A DNA stretch of 64,000 nt, taken from contig NZ_CP030261.1 of NCBI RefSeq assembly GCF_003312915.1, forward strand, positions 3,658,001-3,722,000, read 5' to 3'. The notes below the pieces were generated by a model, which saw nothing but the letters and a program-made list of their open reading frames with translations, searched no databases and was not told where the DNA came from. Position 1 is the first letter of the stretch. Each line of letters starts with the position of its first letter. Below are positions 18,669-26,755 of this stretch, in pieces. The translations under genes were made by a program, and so were the position numbers. This DNA comes from Flavobacterium fluviale (lineage in GTDB: Bacteria; Bacteroidota; Bacteroidia; Flavobacteriales; Flavobacteriaceae).

Positions 18669-20180
18669 ATGTATCAAAATATGAGGCTCTTAAAAGATAT
18701 TGTTGATAATACGCCACTGCCAATTGCAGTTTATTCTGGAGAAAATCTCCGAATTGAACTTGCGAATATTGCTATGACTCAAGTTTGGGGAAAAGGTAAT
18801 GATGTCGTAGGAAAAAATTATCTCGATATTCTTCCCGAAATTAGCACAGATGTTTTTTTTGATCAGGCAGTCAATGTATTGAAAACTGGAATTCCCTTTC
18901 ACGCCAAAGACAAAAAAGTAGACCTGATTAGTAATGGCATCACAAAATCATATTATTTCAATTACAGCTTCATTCCTCTCACTGATGAACAGGGAGAAAT
19001 ATATGGTGTAATGAATACTGGTGCAGACGTAACCGATCTACATTTGGCAAAACAGCAGGTTCAAAGTGCTGAAGAAAAACTTAGAATTGCCATAGAATCT
19101 TCTGGAATGGGGACTTACGAAATAGATCTCGCTACTAATGCCATCAAAACTTCTGGAAATTTTAACTCTATCTGGTCTGTTGGATCTGAAATATCCAATG
19201 AAGACCTGATTGCAAAACTGCATCCTGATGATGTAGCTGTACGAGAGAAAGCTCATAAAGAAGCTTTACTGACTGAAAAAATCAATTATGAAGCACGAAT
19301 TATAAATGATGATCAGTCCTCTAAATGGACTAAAATCAATGGTCAGATTATTAAAGATGAAAATGGCACGCCAACAACTGTAATTGGCATTATTCAGGAT
19401 ATTAATGAGCAGCGAAAATTTGAAGAAGAACTGAAAAAACAAGTAGCACAAAGTACCGAAGAATTAAGAAGGTCTAATGACGATTTACTGCATTTTGCCA
19501 GCGTGGTCAGCCATGATTTAAGAGAACCATTAAGAAAAATTAAAATCTTTAATGCACTTTTAAGAGATGAAAAGAACACGGATTTTACTGAAAAAAGTCA
19601 AAAATATATTTCTAAAGTAGATCAATCTGCTGAAAGGATGAATAATATAATTGAAGGAATTCTTTCTTACTCTACAGTAGATAAAAACACCCAGACCAAA
19701 GAAAAAATTGACCTTAATGAGGTTATAGAAGATATAAAAACTGATCTGGAATTGGTGATAAAAGAGAAAGGCGCTATATTAAACACAGGTAATCTTCCCG
19801 TAATAGAAGGAGCTCCTATTTTAATTACACAGCTTTTTTATAACCTGATACAAAATGCCTTGAAATTTTCAAAAGCAGACAGACCACCAAGAGTTATTAT
19901 TAGATGTTATGAAACAATTCTAAATAATGAAGATGCGGTAAAAATAGTTATTAAAGACAATGGTATTGGTTTAGATGCTGCTTTTGCCGAGAGGATTTTT
20001 ACTGCATTCGAAAGACTAAATTCTAAAGATCAATACGAAGGAAATGGTCTCGGTCTTGCCCTTTGCAGAAAAATAGCTAAAAGACATCACGGAACTATTA
20101 CTGCTACAGGTGAAAAGGACAATGGAGCTGAATTTACAGTAATTCTTCCCTTAAAACAATCTGGGGCACAATCTATTTAA
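18669..20180 (+). CDS. PAS-domain sensor histidine kinase
   Basis: The 503-residue cytosolic kinase has no transmembrane segment. It carries two PAS domains (about residues 8-130 and 133-255), a short coiled coil, a HisKA domain with phospho-acceptor His282 in VVSHDLREPLRK, and a HATPase domain with N-box NLIQNALKFSK, DNGIGL and GNGLGLALCRK. All catalytic motifs look intact. The PAS/HisKA arrangement resembles bacteriophytochrome-like kinases that phosphorylate a single-domain response regulator. No regulator is adjacent; the one at 49404 is the only receiver gene in this window. Confidence 0.9.
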   Translation: MYQNMRLLKDIVDNTPLPIAVYSGENLRIELANIAMTQVWGKGNDVVGKNYLDILPEISTDVFFDQAVNVLKTGIPFHAKDKKVDLISNGITKSYYFNYSFIPLTDEQGEIYGVMNTGADVTDLHLAKQQVQSAEEKLRIAIESSGMGTYEIDLATNAIKTSGNFNSIWSVGSEISNEDLIAKLHPDDVAVREKAHKEALLTEKINYEARIINDDQSSKWTKINGQIIKDENGTPTTVIGIIQDINEQRKFEEELKKQVAQSTEELRRSNDDLLHFASVVSHDLREPLRKIKIFNALLRDEKNTDFTEKSQKYISKVDQSAERMNNIIEGILSYSTVDKNTQTKEKIDLNEVIEDIKTDLELVIKEKGAILNTGNLPVIEGAPILITQLFYNLIQNALKFSKADRPPRVIIRCYETILNNEDAVKIVIKDNGIGLDAAFAERIFTAFERLNSKDQYEGNGLGLALCRKIAKRHHGTITATGEKDNGAEFTVILPLKQSGAQSI

Positions 20181-20300
20181 AACAACAGCGTTACTAATTA
20201 AAGCTTAAGTAATTTTTAATCAAATATTAAATTAAAATGTTAATCTTAGGCACATTTATTGTTTAACTGGTAAGTAGTAATGAATTAAAAATCGAAAATT

Positions 20301-20759
20301 ATGAAAACTTTAAAATATTTATTGATTGGATTATTGTTCTTTTCTTTTAGTCAATCTCAGGCACAAGTAAACGTAAATGTAAATATCGGAACGCCTCCTG
20401 CATGGGGTCCTGTAGGTTATACAGATGTTCGCTATTATTATCTTCCCGATCTTGAAACTTACTATGATGTTAACACATCAAATTATGTTTATTTGAATAA
20501 CGGAGCATGGGTTAGAACAAGATCACTTCCTGCTGCCTATAGAAATTACGATCTTTACAATGAATACAAAGTTGTATTGACCGACTATAGAGGAGATCGT
20601 CCTTATGATAATTTTAAAACCCATAAGGTAAAATATGCAAAAGGTTACAAAGGAAAACCACAAAAAACAATAGGTCCAAAACCTGGAAAAGGTAATGGAC
20701 ATCACGATAATGGAAACCATAAGGGAAATGGCAAGGGAAAAGGAAATGGGAAACATTAA
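20301..20759 (+). CDS. Small secreted protein with Gly/Lys/Asn/His-rich tail
   Basis: The 152-residue protein has a clear signal peptide (MKTLKYLLIGLLFFSFSQSQA, cleavage near residue 21). A Tyr-rich central part follows (TDVRYYYLPDLETYYDVNTS, YVYLNNGAWVRTRSLP). The last 35 residues are a basic low-complexity tail of GKGNGHH and GNGKGK units. The mature protein should be periplasmic or extracellular, and the tail could bind anionic polymers or metal. A terminator follows directly. No function is known to me. Confidence 0.65.
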   Translation: MKTLKYLLIGLLFFSFSQSQAQVNVNVNIGTPPAWGPVGYTDVRYYYLPDLETYYDVNTSNYVYLNNGAWVRTRSLPAAYRNYDLYNEYKVVLTDYRGDRPYDNFKTHKVKYAKGYKGKPQKTIGPKPGKGNGHHDNGNHKGNGKGKGNGKH

Positions 20760-20762
20760 TGC

Positions 20763-20793
20763 AAAAGAGGCTTTGGGGGGCCTCTTTTTTTTT
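20763..20793 (+). terminator. Rho-independent terminator
   Basis: The stem AAAGAGGC / GCCTCTTT with a short T/G loop is followed by T residues, four bases after the stop of the secreted protein gene. Confidence 0.88.
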
Positions 20794-20842
20794 GTTCTTA
20801 TAAATCTACAGCATCAGCACTTCGCTGACTACTATATAAACG

Positions 20843-21006
20843 CAAAAAAACTCCTTAAAAACTTAAGGAGCTTTTCGGCAGCCGGCGAGTGCCTGAGGTA
20901 TGCCGTAACTAACTAAATCATTGTCCAGATCCTGCAGACGATCCTCGCCGACCCCCTGTCTTTTTCTTCATTTTCCGGATAAGAATATTATTCGTTGTTA
21001 GTACTG
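20843..21006 (-). ncRNA. Candidate small RNA, about 160 nt
   Basis: Read on the minus strand, a TAACTTTG box (21020-21013, matching TAnnTTTG) precedes a distinctly GC-richer block (20876-20990) that ends in a strong terminator: 8-bp stem CTCCTTAA / TTAAGGAG (20851-20870), four-base loop and seven T residues. The block contains a 7-bp pairing (20883-20889 with 20944-20950). The terminator is directional for the minus strand, so it does not belong to the plus-strand genes around it. A 17-codon frame (start near 20976, MKKKTGG...) lies inside and could be a leader or chance. It could be one of the flavobacterial RNA classes such as Flavo-1 or 6S-Flavo; I cannot confirm which. Confidence 0.45.
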
Positions 21007-21012
21007 CTATAA

Positions 21013-21020
21013 CAAAGTTA
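21013..21020 (-). promoter_or_regulatory. -7 box of the candidate small RNA
   Basis: TAACTTTG on the minus strand matches TAnnTTTG exactly. No TTTG lies at the usual 19-base spacing; the nearest is 25 bases upstream. Confidence 0.4.
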
Positions 21021-21132
21021 CTGCAATACAAGGAAAAATTAGTTACAAAATATCCTTACAACATTATACTTTTTAAATGTCATTACAGTAAATACTCAAC
21101 AGGATTATTTAATAAAACTATTGAATATATTA

Positions 21133-21163
21133 TTTGTATTTAATCTAAATAAATATATATTTG
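21133..21163 (+). promoter_or_regulatory. Housekeeping-type promoter of the siderophore receptor gene
   Basis: TTTG (21133-21136), exactly 19 bases, then TATATTTG (21156-21163): a full match to the Bacteroidota primary-sigma promoter TTTG-N19-TAnnTTTG. The ATG follows at 21185, so the leader is about 15 bases. Confidence 0.8.
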
Positions 21164-21184
21164 CGGTCAAAATAAATAACCGCC

Positions 21185-23629
21185 ATGAAGTTTATATTCT
21201 CACTAATGCTCTTAGGCCTCTTTAATATTGGCCTCGCACAAAATGTCACAATTACCGGAAAAATCACTTCCGAAAATAATGAAGCTGTTTCTTATGCTTC
21301 TATCTCAATCAAAACCCTTAAAAAAAACACTGTTTCCGATGACAAGGGAAATTTTGAAATCACAAATCTCGCTCCTGGAAAATACACTGTTTACTTCTCG
21401 GCAATGGGATTCACAGTGGAAGAAAGAAATGTAGAACTAATTGAAAGTCAAAATCTTGATCTTTCAATTATTTTAAAGGAAAACGTTAATACTTTACAGA
21501 CTGTAGAAATTACGGGACGTAAAGAGAAATCATACCGAAACACAAAATCTTTTATAGGAGCAAAAACAGAAATTGCTTTAAAAGATTTGCCGCAAGCAGT
21601 ATCGTATGCTACCAAAGAATTAATAGCCGATCAGGGTTCCATCCGCGTAGGCGAAGTAGTTAAAAACTTCAGCGGGGTAAGCCAGTTTACTTTTTATGAC
21701 GATATTTCGATTAGAGGTTTTAGAATAAATGGAGGCAGTAACACTCAGTTGCTGAATGGTATGCGAACCTCTACAGGATTTTGGAAACAACCGCTTGCCA
21801 ATTATTTGGAACGTGTTGAGGTTCTAAAAGGACCATCTTCTGCTTTGTTTGGAAATGCTTCTCCTGGAGGAGTTATCAACAGAGTAACCAAAAAACCTTT
21901 GGATCAGGCTGCCAACAGCGTGAGTTTTTCTACAGGAAGTTTCAATACTTTGAGAGCTTTAGCCGATTTTACAGGTCCTTTAACAGAAGATAAATCACTT
22001 TTATACCGATTGAATTTAGGTTATGAAAATGCCAATTCTTTCAGGGATTTACAATTCGATAAAAATATTGTCCTTGCTCCTTCCCTGTCTTTCCTTCCAA
22101 ATGACAAAACAAGTGTCAATTTTGATTTGATTTATACGAGTTCAAAAAGTATACTAGACCGCGGCCAATCGACATACGAAGACAATTTGTATTCTACTAA
22201 AATTTCAAACTCCTTAAATTCTACCAATGATTATTTAAATGAGGAAACATATATTGTAACAACTTCACTAAACCATCAATTTACAGACCGTTTGTCATTT
22301 TCTGGATCGTACATCCGTACAGGTTATACAGAAGATCTTTTAGAGCATAGAGGTGCCAATAAATACGCATCTGCCGGTGACGGAACTACAATCCCGACTT
22401 CTATAGAAATGCAGGTTTTTATGCGTAAACGTAAACGTTATATCGATAATCTTTCGGCATTCTTTAAATACGAAGCCAAAACTGGACCATTAGACCATAA
22501 CTTAATCCTGGGTTACGATTATGCGCAGGAACAAGTACCTGCCGGAGGTTCTCAATTGCAGGCAACAGGATATAGAAATGCTGCTAATACAGGATCAATT
22601 GCTACCTATAACCCTGCCAATAAAGCTAATTATTTATTGGATGCTAAAGGAAACCCAGTGCCAAACGTGGCTCATTTTGACCTGACAAACCCCTCTGCAT
22701 CACAGCAGTTAAAAGACATGAGCAAGTATTTTTATGCTGCACGTCCTTTTGATCCAACTTTTTATTCTTTGTATGGAGTTTATCTTCAGGATCATATTAA
22801 GTTTGGTGCTTTTCAGGCATTAATTGGAGTGCGCTACGACGAATATACCGATAAGGAAAACTATAAGAAAGCTGCAGAAAAGAAAGTAAAACAACATTCG
22901 TTTTTACCGCGTTTTGGACTGACTTATACTCTTAATCCTAACATTAATTTGTACGGAACTTACGTAAAAGGTTACAACCCGCAGACAGCTTCTTCTTTAT
23001 CAAATCCAAATGCGGGCGGACCTTTTGATCCGTTAGAAAGTAATATGATTGAATTTGGTGGAAAATCTTCATGGTTCAAAGAAAAGCTTTTTGTGACTGT
23101 TGCTCTTTTCAAAATTCAACAGAAAAACACGCTTTATCCAGCAAACGATACTGCAAATCCAGATTTAATGCGAGCAATTGGAGAAGAAGAATCGAAAGGT
23201 ATTGAAATTGATTTGAATGGAAATATCACACGAAACTGGAGTATTTCTGCTGCTTATTCGTATAATGAGGCTGCAATTACTGAAAGTCCGATTGAATCTG
23301 AAATTGAAAGACAAAAACCAAACACGCCACGCCAACAGGGTAATTTATGGACACGTTACAATTTTACAGACGGAGCTCTGAAAGATTTTGGACTTGCCTT
23401 TGGAACTAATTTTGCCACTACTCGTACATTAAGCCAGACCGACACTCAAACTTTGCCAGGCTACACTTTATTTAATGCGGCATTATATTACAACATTAAT
23501 AAATTTAAGATTCAGGTAAATGCCAATAATATACTGAATAAAACGTATTGGGTCGGCGGTTACGATTTTATCCGTTTGTTCCCTGGTGCGCCTTCAAACT
23601 GGCTTTTAACCTTGGGGTACTCTTTTTAA
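21185..23629 (+). CDS. TonB-dependent siderophore receptor
   Basis: The 814-residue outer-membrane receptor has a signal peptide (cleavage near LAQN, residue 19), a carboxypeptidase-regulatory-like beta domain (about 20-105), a plug domain (about 115-225: LPQAVSYATKEL, DISIRGFRING, VEVLKGPSSALFGNASPGG) and a 22-strand barrel ending in aromatic LGYSF. The plug motifs and the FhuA/FpvA-like spacing mark the siderophore class. It imports ferric chelates using TonB energy. The next gene encodes a PepSY membrane protein, 39 bases downstream, which fits release of iron by reduction. Confidence 0.9.
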   Translation: MKFIFSLMLLGLFNIGLAQNVTITGKITSENNEAVSYASISIKTLKKNTVSDDKGNFEITNLAPGKYTVYFSAMGFTVEERNVELIESQNLDLSIILKENVNTLQTVEITGRKEKSYRNTKSFIGAKTEIALKDLPQAVSYATKELIADQGSIRVGEVVKNFSGVSQFTFYDDISIRGFRINGGSNTQLLNGMRTSTGFWKQPLANYLERVEVLKGPSSALFGNASPGGVINRVTKKPLDQAANSVSFSTGSFNTLRALADFTGPLTEDKSLLYRLNLGYENANSFRDLQFDKNIVLAPSLSFLPNDKTSVNFDLIYTSSKSILDRGQSTYEDNLYSTKISNSLNSTNDYLNEETYIVTTSLNHQFTDRLSFSGSYIRTGYTEDLLEHRGANKYASAGDGTTIPTSIEMQVFMRKRKRYIDNLSAFFKYEAKTGPLDHNLILGYDYAQEQVPAGGSQLQATGYRNAANTGSIATYNPANKANYLLDAKGNPVPNVAHFDLTNPSASQQLKDMSKYFYAARPFDPTFYSLYGVYLQDHIKFGAFQALIGVRYDEYTDKENYKKAAEKKVKQHSFLPRFGLTYTLNPNINLYGTYVKGYNPQTASSLSNPNAGGPFDPLESNMIEFGGKSSWFKEKLFVTVALFKIQQKNTLYPANDTANPDLMRAIGEEESKGIEIDLNGNITRNWSISAAYSYNEAAITESPIESEIERQKPNTPRQQGNLWTRYNFTDGALKDFGLAFGTNFATTRTLSQTDTQTLPGYTLFNAALYYNINKFKIQVNANNILNKTYWVGGYDFIRLFPGAPSNWLLTLGYSF

Positions 23630-23668
23630 AAGCTTCATTATATTTGGAAACTATTTCCTTACTCCTAC

Positions 23669-24775
23669 ATGAATAAAACATTTAAAAAAAATATTGGATT
23701 TTTACATTTATGGCTCGGACTTGCGTCCGGGCTTATTGTATTTATAGTTGCACTTACCGGAAGCATTTTAGTTTTTGAAAAAGAAATTGATGCTTTTGTC
23801 AATCCCGAATTTTACGAAGTTTCTAGTATCGGAACAACGAAATTGCCCGTTGACCTTTATGTCGCTGCCATCAGCAAAAAATATGCAATCACAGAATTAG
23901 ATCGTATTCAGACTTATCAAGATCCCAAAAGAACTGTAATTATTTCTGGAACAGATGCCGATAAAAATGACCAGATTTTTTCTGTTGATCCATACAGTGG
24001 AAAAGTTTTGGGCCAAACTGCCGAAAAAAGCAGGTTTTTTTCTGTGGTATTGGATTTACATCGTCATTTAATTTTGGGTGATGCTGGAAAATTTATTACA
24101 GGCTGCAGTTGTCTTATTTTTGTTTTTCTACTCATTTCGGGTCTTATTTTATGGTGGCCGAAAAAAATGAAAAACCTAAAGCAAAGACTGACTGTAAAAT
24201 GGAGCGCTTCTTTTAAAAGAGTCAATTGGGATTTTCATTCCACATTTGGATTCTACAGCTTTTTGTTTCTTCTCACAATATCACTTACTGGACTAACCTG
24301 GTCTTTTAAATGGTTTGAATGCGGTATTTATTTATTTGCGGACGGAACCACAAAAAAACCTTCGGCTAAAGTTGAAAACCCAACAAAAGTTGATCCTAAA
24401 TTGGATAAAACCTATTTCTATCAAAACATATTTTCAAAAACTGACAGTATTTATAAATATACAGGAGACACTCAAATCAGAATCCCTTCTGACACAATAA
24501 ACAGTATCATGGTCATTAAACTAAATCTTGAAAAATCTATACCGAACATTTCGAGTATGGCTTATTTTGATAAATATACAGGCGAACTCTTAAAAATAAA
24601 ACCTTATGAAGCGTTTAGTAATGGCGATAAAGTAAGGCGTCTTATTTATCCCATTCATACAGGAAGTATCTATGGTTATCCAACAAAAATTCTAGCTTTT
24701 TTGGTCTGTCTTTTTGCGGCGACACTGCCTATTACGGGTTTGTTGATATGGCTTGGAAGGAAGAAGAAAAAGTAA
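23669..24775 (+). CDS. PepSY-associated transmembrane protein
   Basis: The 368-residue inner-membrane protein has four main helices (about residues 13-36, 143-165, 192-215 and 343-363). The first segment HLWLGLASGLIVFIVALTGSILVFEKEID and the loop DLHRHLILGDAGKFITG are typical of the PepSY_TM family, with conserved His residues that may bind haem. Proteins of this family placed beside siderophore receptors, such as FoxB in Pseudomonas, take part in periplasmic iron reduction. Co-transcription with the receptor at 21185 is likely. An inverted repeat follows that can end transcription from both sides. Confidence 0.85.
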   Translation: MNKTFKKNIGFLHLWLGLASGLIVFIVALTGSILVFEKEIDAFVNPEFYEVSSIGTTKLPVDLYVAAISKKYAITELDRIQTYQDPKRTVIISGTDADKNDQIFSVDPYSGKVLGQTAEKSRFFSVVLDLHRHLILGDAGKFITGCSCLIFVFLLISGLILWWPKKMKNLKQRLTVKWSASFKRVNWDFHSTFGFYSFLFLLTISLTGLTWSFKWFECGIYLFADGTTKKPSAKVENPTKVDPKLDKTYFYQNIFSKTDSIYKYTGDTQIRIPSDTINSIMVIKLNLEKSIPNISSMAYFDKYTGELLKIKPYEAFSNGDKVRRLIYPIHTGSIYGYPTKILAFLVCLFAATLPITGLLIWLGRKKKK

Positions 24776-24804
24776 CCCTTTTTTTAACTGCTCACTTTTT
24801 TAAC

Positions 24805-24939
24805 GCAAAGAACGCTAAGGTTTTTTCTAAAATATAATTAATATTTAAAGGTCGCAAAGCTTATTCAATACAAAACTTTGCGACCTTTATCATTACATAA
24901 AACTTTGCAAACCTTACGAAAAACCTTAGCGTTCTTTGC
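24805..24939. repeat. Nested inverted repeats between convergent genes
   Basis: Outer arms at 24805-24826 and 24918-24939 share about 21 matching bases (GCAAAGAACGCTAAGGTTTTT and its complement). Inside is a second perfect 13-bp inverted repeat, 24847-24859 (AAAGGTCGCAAAG) with 24876-24888. GCAAAG recurs in each arm, as in intergenic palindromic elements I know from flavobacterial genomes. It probably also ends both flanking transcripts. Confidence 0.7.
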
Positions 24940-24968
24940 GGTAAAAAAAAACACACTTCTAGCAGTAA

Positions 24969-25991
24969 TTATTTTTTCTGAAAGTAGAGATAATCAGTCG
25001 CAGTACCTACATCTCTTAATCGGATCTGAGAATTATTAAACTCAAATAATTTCCAGTTAAAATTCAATTTTCCAAGTAATTCACTTGTAAAATGAAGCTT
25101 CAGTTCTCGTACTCCATATTGGATAGTACTTTCCCATTGACCAGTTTCGTAAACGCCTCCTTTACTAGCCACAACAGATTTATCACTTTTAAAAATAAAA
25201 GAGTAACCAGTGTAGTTTGAGGTTTTTACGGTATCATCAAAATAATACGGAATTTCCCAAGAACCATTTGTTAGGGTTTGCTCAAAATCTAATGTTACAA
25301 TATTATTGTCTGGGCAATAATCTATAGCATATTTAATAGCATTTTCGAACTCTAAATTATTGGTAATCGATTTTGTCTGACCGTTATAATCTGCTATCGT
25401 AATAGGATATCGTAAAGAAATATACTGACTCTCGTTTAAATTTTTAATAAAATTAAAAAATGCCTGATCACTTATAATCGATTGTGAACTTGCTATCTGA
25501 CTAGCGCTGTTGTAAATATTAATTGTTATAGGATAATTGATTTTTAATCCATTAATTTTAGATAAAAGATCTGGATAAAGATTCCAGTAATCAATCAAAG
25601 AATCAAAATCAGTCTGATTTGGAATCAATTTTTCAATGTAATTATAGTATACCATAGTTACAGGAAAATCAATTTTTACAATATCATCATCATAATTACT
25701 GGCATTGATATTATCGACAACCTTTTGATAATCGGCAGTAGTATTAACTGCTATCTGCTCGTTGTTTACAGTAACCGTGTAAGGGAGTTTTATAGTACAA
25801 TAGCTAGATCCGTCGATAACATTATCCTGAACAGTCTGCACCATTGCAACCCTCTGCAGATATGTGGTAAGCGGGGAAACATTTGTAATTGTTCCCTGTG
25901 AATTATTATTTTCTTCATCTGTTTCACTTTGACAGGAAAACAGCAGGAACAGGAAAACTGCGAATGATAAATATTTTTTCAAAAGGAACAT
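24969..25991 (-). CDS. Lipoprotein with four internal repeats, ECF regulon member
   Basis: The 340-residue protein has a lipoprotein signal (LFLLFSC, lipidated Cys20) and an Asn/Glu-rich tether. Four similar units follow, each with a hydrophobic strand, a Tyr-containing strand and an N/D-rich helix: the strands read IKLPYTVTVNN, IDFPVTMVYYN, INYPITINIYN and LRYPITIADYN, spaced about 45-75 residues. The last 100 residues form a separate strand-rich domain (WEIPYYFDDTVKT to YLYFQKK). No known family recognised. Its upstream region carries an ECF-type promoter (26142-26114) identical in pattern to those of fecR and the OB-fold operon, so it should belong to that regulon. A second -7-like box, TACCTTTG, lies at 26012-26005. 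Confidence 0.75.
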   Translation of the reverse strand: MFLLKKYLSFAVFLFLLFSCQSETDEENNNSQGTITNVSPLTTYLQRVAMVQTVQDNVIDGSSYCTIKLPYTVTVNNEQIAVNTTADYQKVVDNINASNYDDDIVKIDFPVTMVYYNYIEKLIPNQTDFDSLIDYWNLYPDLLSKINGLKINYPITINIYNSASQIASSQSIISDQAFFNFIKNLNESQYISLRYPITIADYNGQTKSITNNLEFENAIKYAIDYCPDNNIVTLDFEQTLTNGSWEIPYYFDDTVKTSNYTGYSFIFKSDKSVVASKGGVYETGQWESTIQYGVRELKLHFTSELLGKLNFNWKLFEFNNSQIRLRDVGTATDYLYFQKK

Positions 25992-26113
25992 ATTTATGTT
26001 TTTACAAAGGTAATAAATTTTAAGAAACCGTTTTTTTAATAAAGCAACAACAAGAATTTCAGTATGTTCTTCTATACTAAATTATCAAAAGCCGATACCA
26101 TTTTATTCTTGTA

Positions 26114-26142
26114 TTAAACAATCGGCTTTGCTTTTACCCTAC
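26114..26142 (-). promoter_or_regulatory. ECF-type promoter directed to the repeat lipoprotein
   Basis: On the minus strand GTAGGGTAA (26142-26134), 13 bases, TGTTTAA (26120-26114). Twelve bases around the first box (AAGTAGGGTAAA, 26144-26133) are identical to the fecR copy at 26707-26718. The box lies where the -33 element of the sigma gene promoter would be expected. Confidence 0.72.
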
Positions 26143-26158
26143 TTCAATTAAAAACAAA

Positions 26159-26166
26159 TACTTTTG
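26159..26166 (+). promoter_or_regulatory. -7 box of the sigma factor gene
   Basis: TACTTTTG matches TAnnTTTG and lies 23 bases before the ATG at 26190. The expected -33 position (26136-26139) reads ACCC instead of TTTG and falls inside the divergent ECF promoter. Confidence 0.5.
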
Positions 26167-26189
26167 CGTCGTACAAACTGAGAACCTAC

Positions 26190-26705
26190 ATGCCAGATAA
26201 AAACCAATCCAATACTTGTGATGAAATAATTTTTTCGTCTTTCTTCAAAAGTCATATCAAAGCGCTTCGGAATTTTCTTTTATACAAATTTGGCAACGCA
26301 GAGCAAGCAGAAGATGCAGCTCAGGAAGCATTCGTAAAACTTTGGCAGAACTGTGCTTCGGTGCCGTTAGAAAAGGCAAAATCATATATTTACACGATTG
26401 CGAACAACACTACTCTAAACCAGATTGCACATCAGAAAGTTGTTTTGAAATATGAAAAAAATTTTACGGGTTTAGACAAAACAAATCAAAGTCCAGAATA
26501 TCTTCTGGAAGAAAAACAGTTTCAAGCCAAACTTTTAAAAGCCATAGAAAACCTAAACGAAAAACAGCGTACTGCTTTTTTGATGCATCGAATCGACGGC
26601 AAAAAATACAGTGAAATTGCCTTAGAACTCAATATCAGCGTAAAGGCAGTAGAAAAACGCATTCATTTAGCCCTTTTAAGTTTACGTAAAGAAATTGATA
26701 TCTAA
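26190..26705 (+). CDS. FecI-type ECF sigma factor
   Basis: The 171-residue protein has sigma region 2 (about residues 20-85: FGNAEQAEDAAQEAFVKLWQN, then KSYIYTIANNTTLNQI) and region 4 (about 115-168: LNEKQRTAFLMHRIDGKKYSEIALELNISVKAVEKRIH). Both are typical of the FecI-like sigma-70 class of Bacteroidota. It should direct RNA polymerase to the GTAGGGTAA-N13-TGTTTWA promoters found at this locus when released by the FecR-like protein at 26756. The start ATG at 26190 gives a standard length. Confidence 0.92.
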   Translation: MPDKNQSNTCDEIIFSSFFKSHIKALRNFLLYKFGNAEQAEDAAQEAFVKLWQNCASVPLEKAKSYIYTIANNTTLNQIAHQKVVLKYEKNFTGLDKTNQSPEYLLEEKQFQAKLLKAIENLNEKQRTAFLMHRIDGKKYSEIALELNISVKAVEKRIHLALLSLRKEIDI

Positions 26706-26708
26706 AAA

Positions 26709-26737
26709 GTAGGGTAAATTTAGTTCTAATTGTTTTA
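26709..26737 (+). promoter_or_regulatory. ECF-type promoter of the fecR-receptor operon
   Basis: GTAGGGTAA (26709-26717), 13 bases, TGTTTTA (26731-26737), lying between the sigma gene stop (26705) and the fecR-like ATG (26756). The spacing equals that of the copies at 26142 and 30264. Confidence 0.75.
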
Positions 26738-26755
26738 ATTAAATAATACGATAAA

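Noticed and set aside
20876..20990. TPP or cobalamin riboswitch before the siderophore receptor
   Set aside because: The conserved cores of these riboswitches were not found, and the block is followed by a minus-strand terminator, so it does not lead into the receptor.
21228..21434. Second open frame inside the siderophore receptor gene
   Set aside because: It is in another frame of a clear TonB receptor and has low-quality composition.
24799..24950. CRISPR array
   Set aside because: The repeats are inverted and nested, not direct repeats separated by unique spacers.
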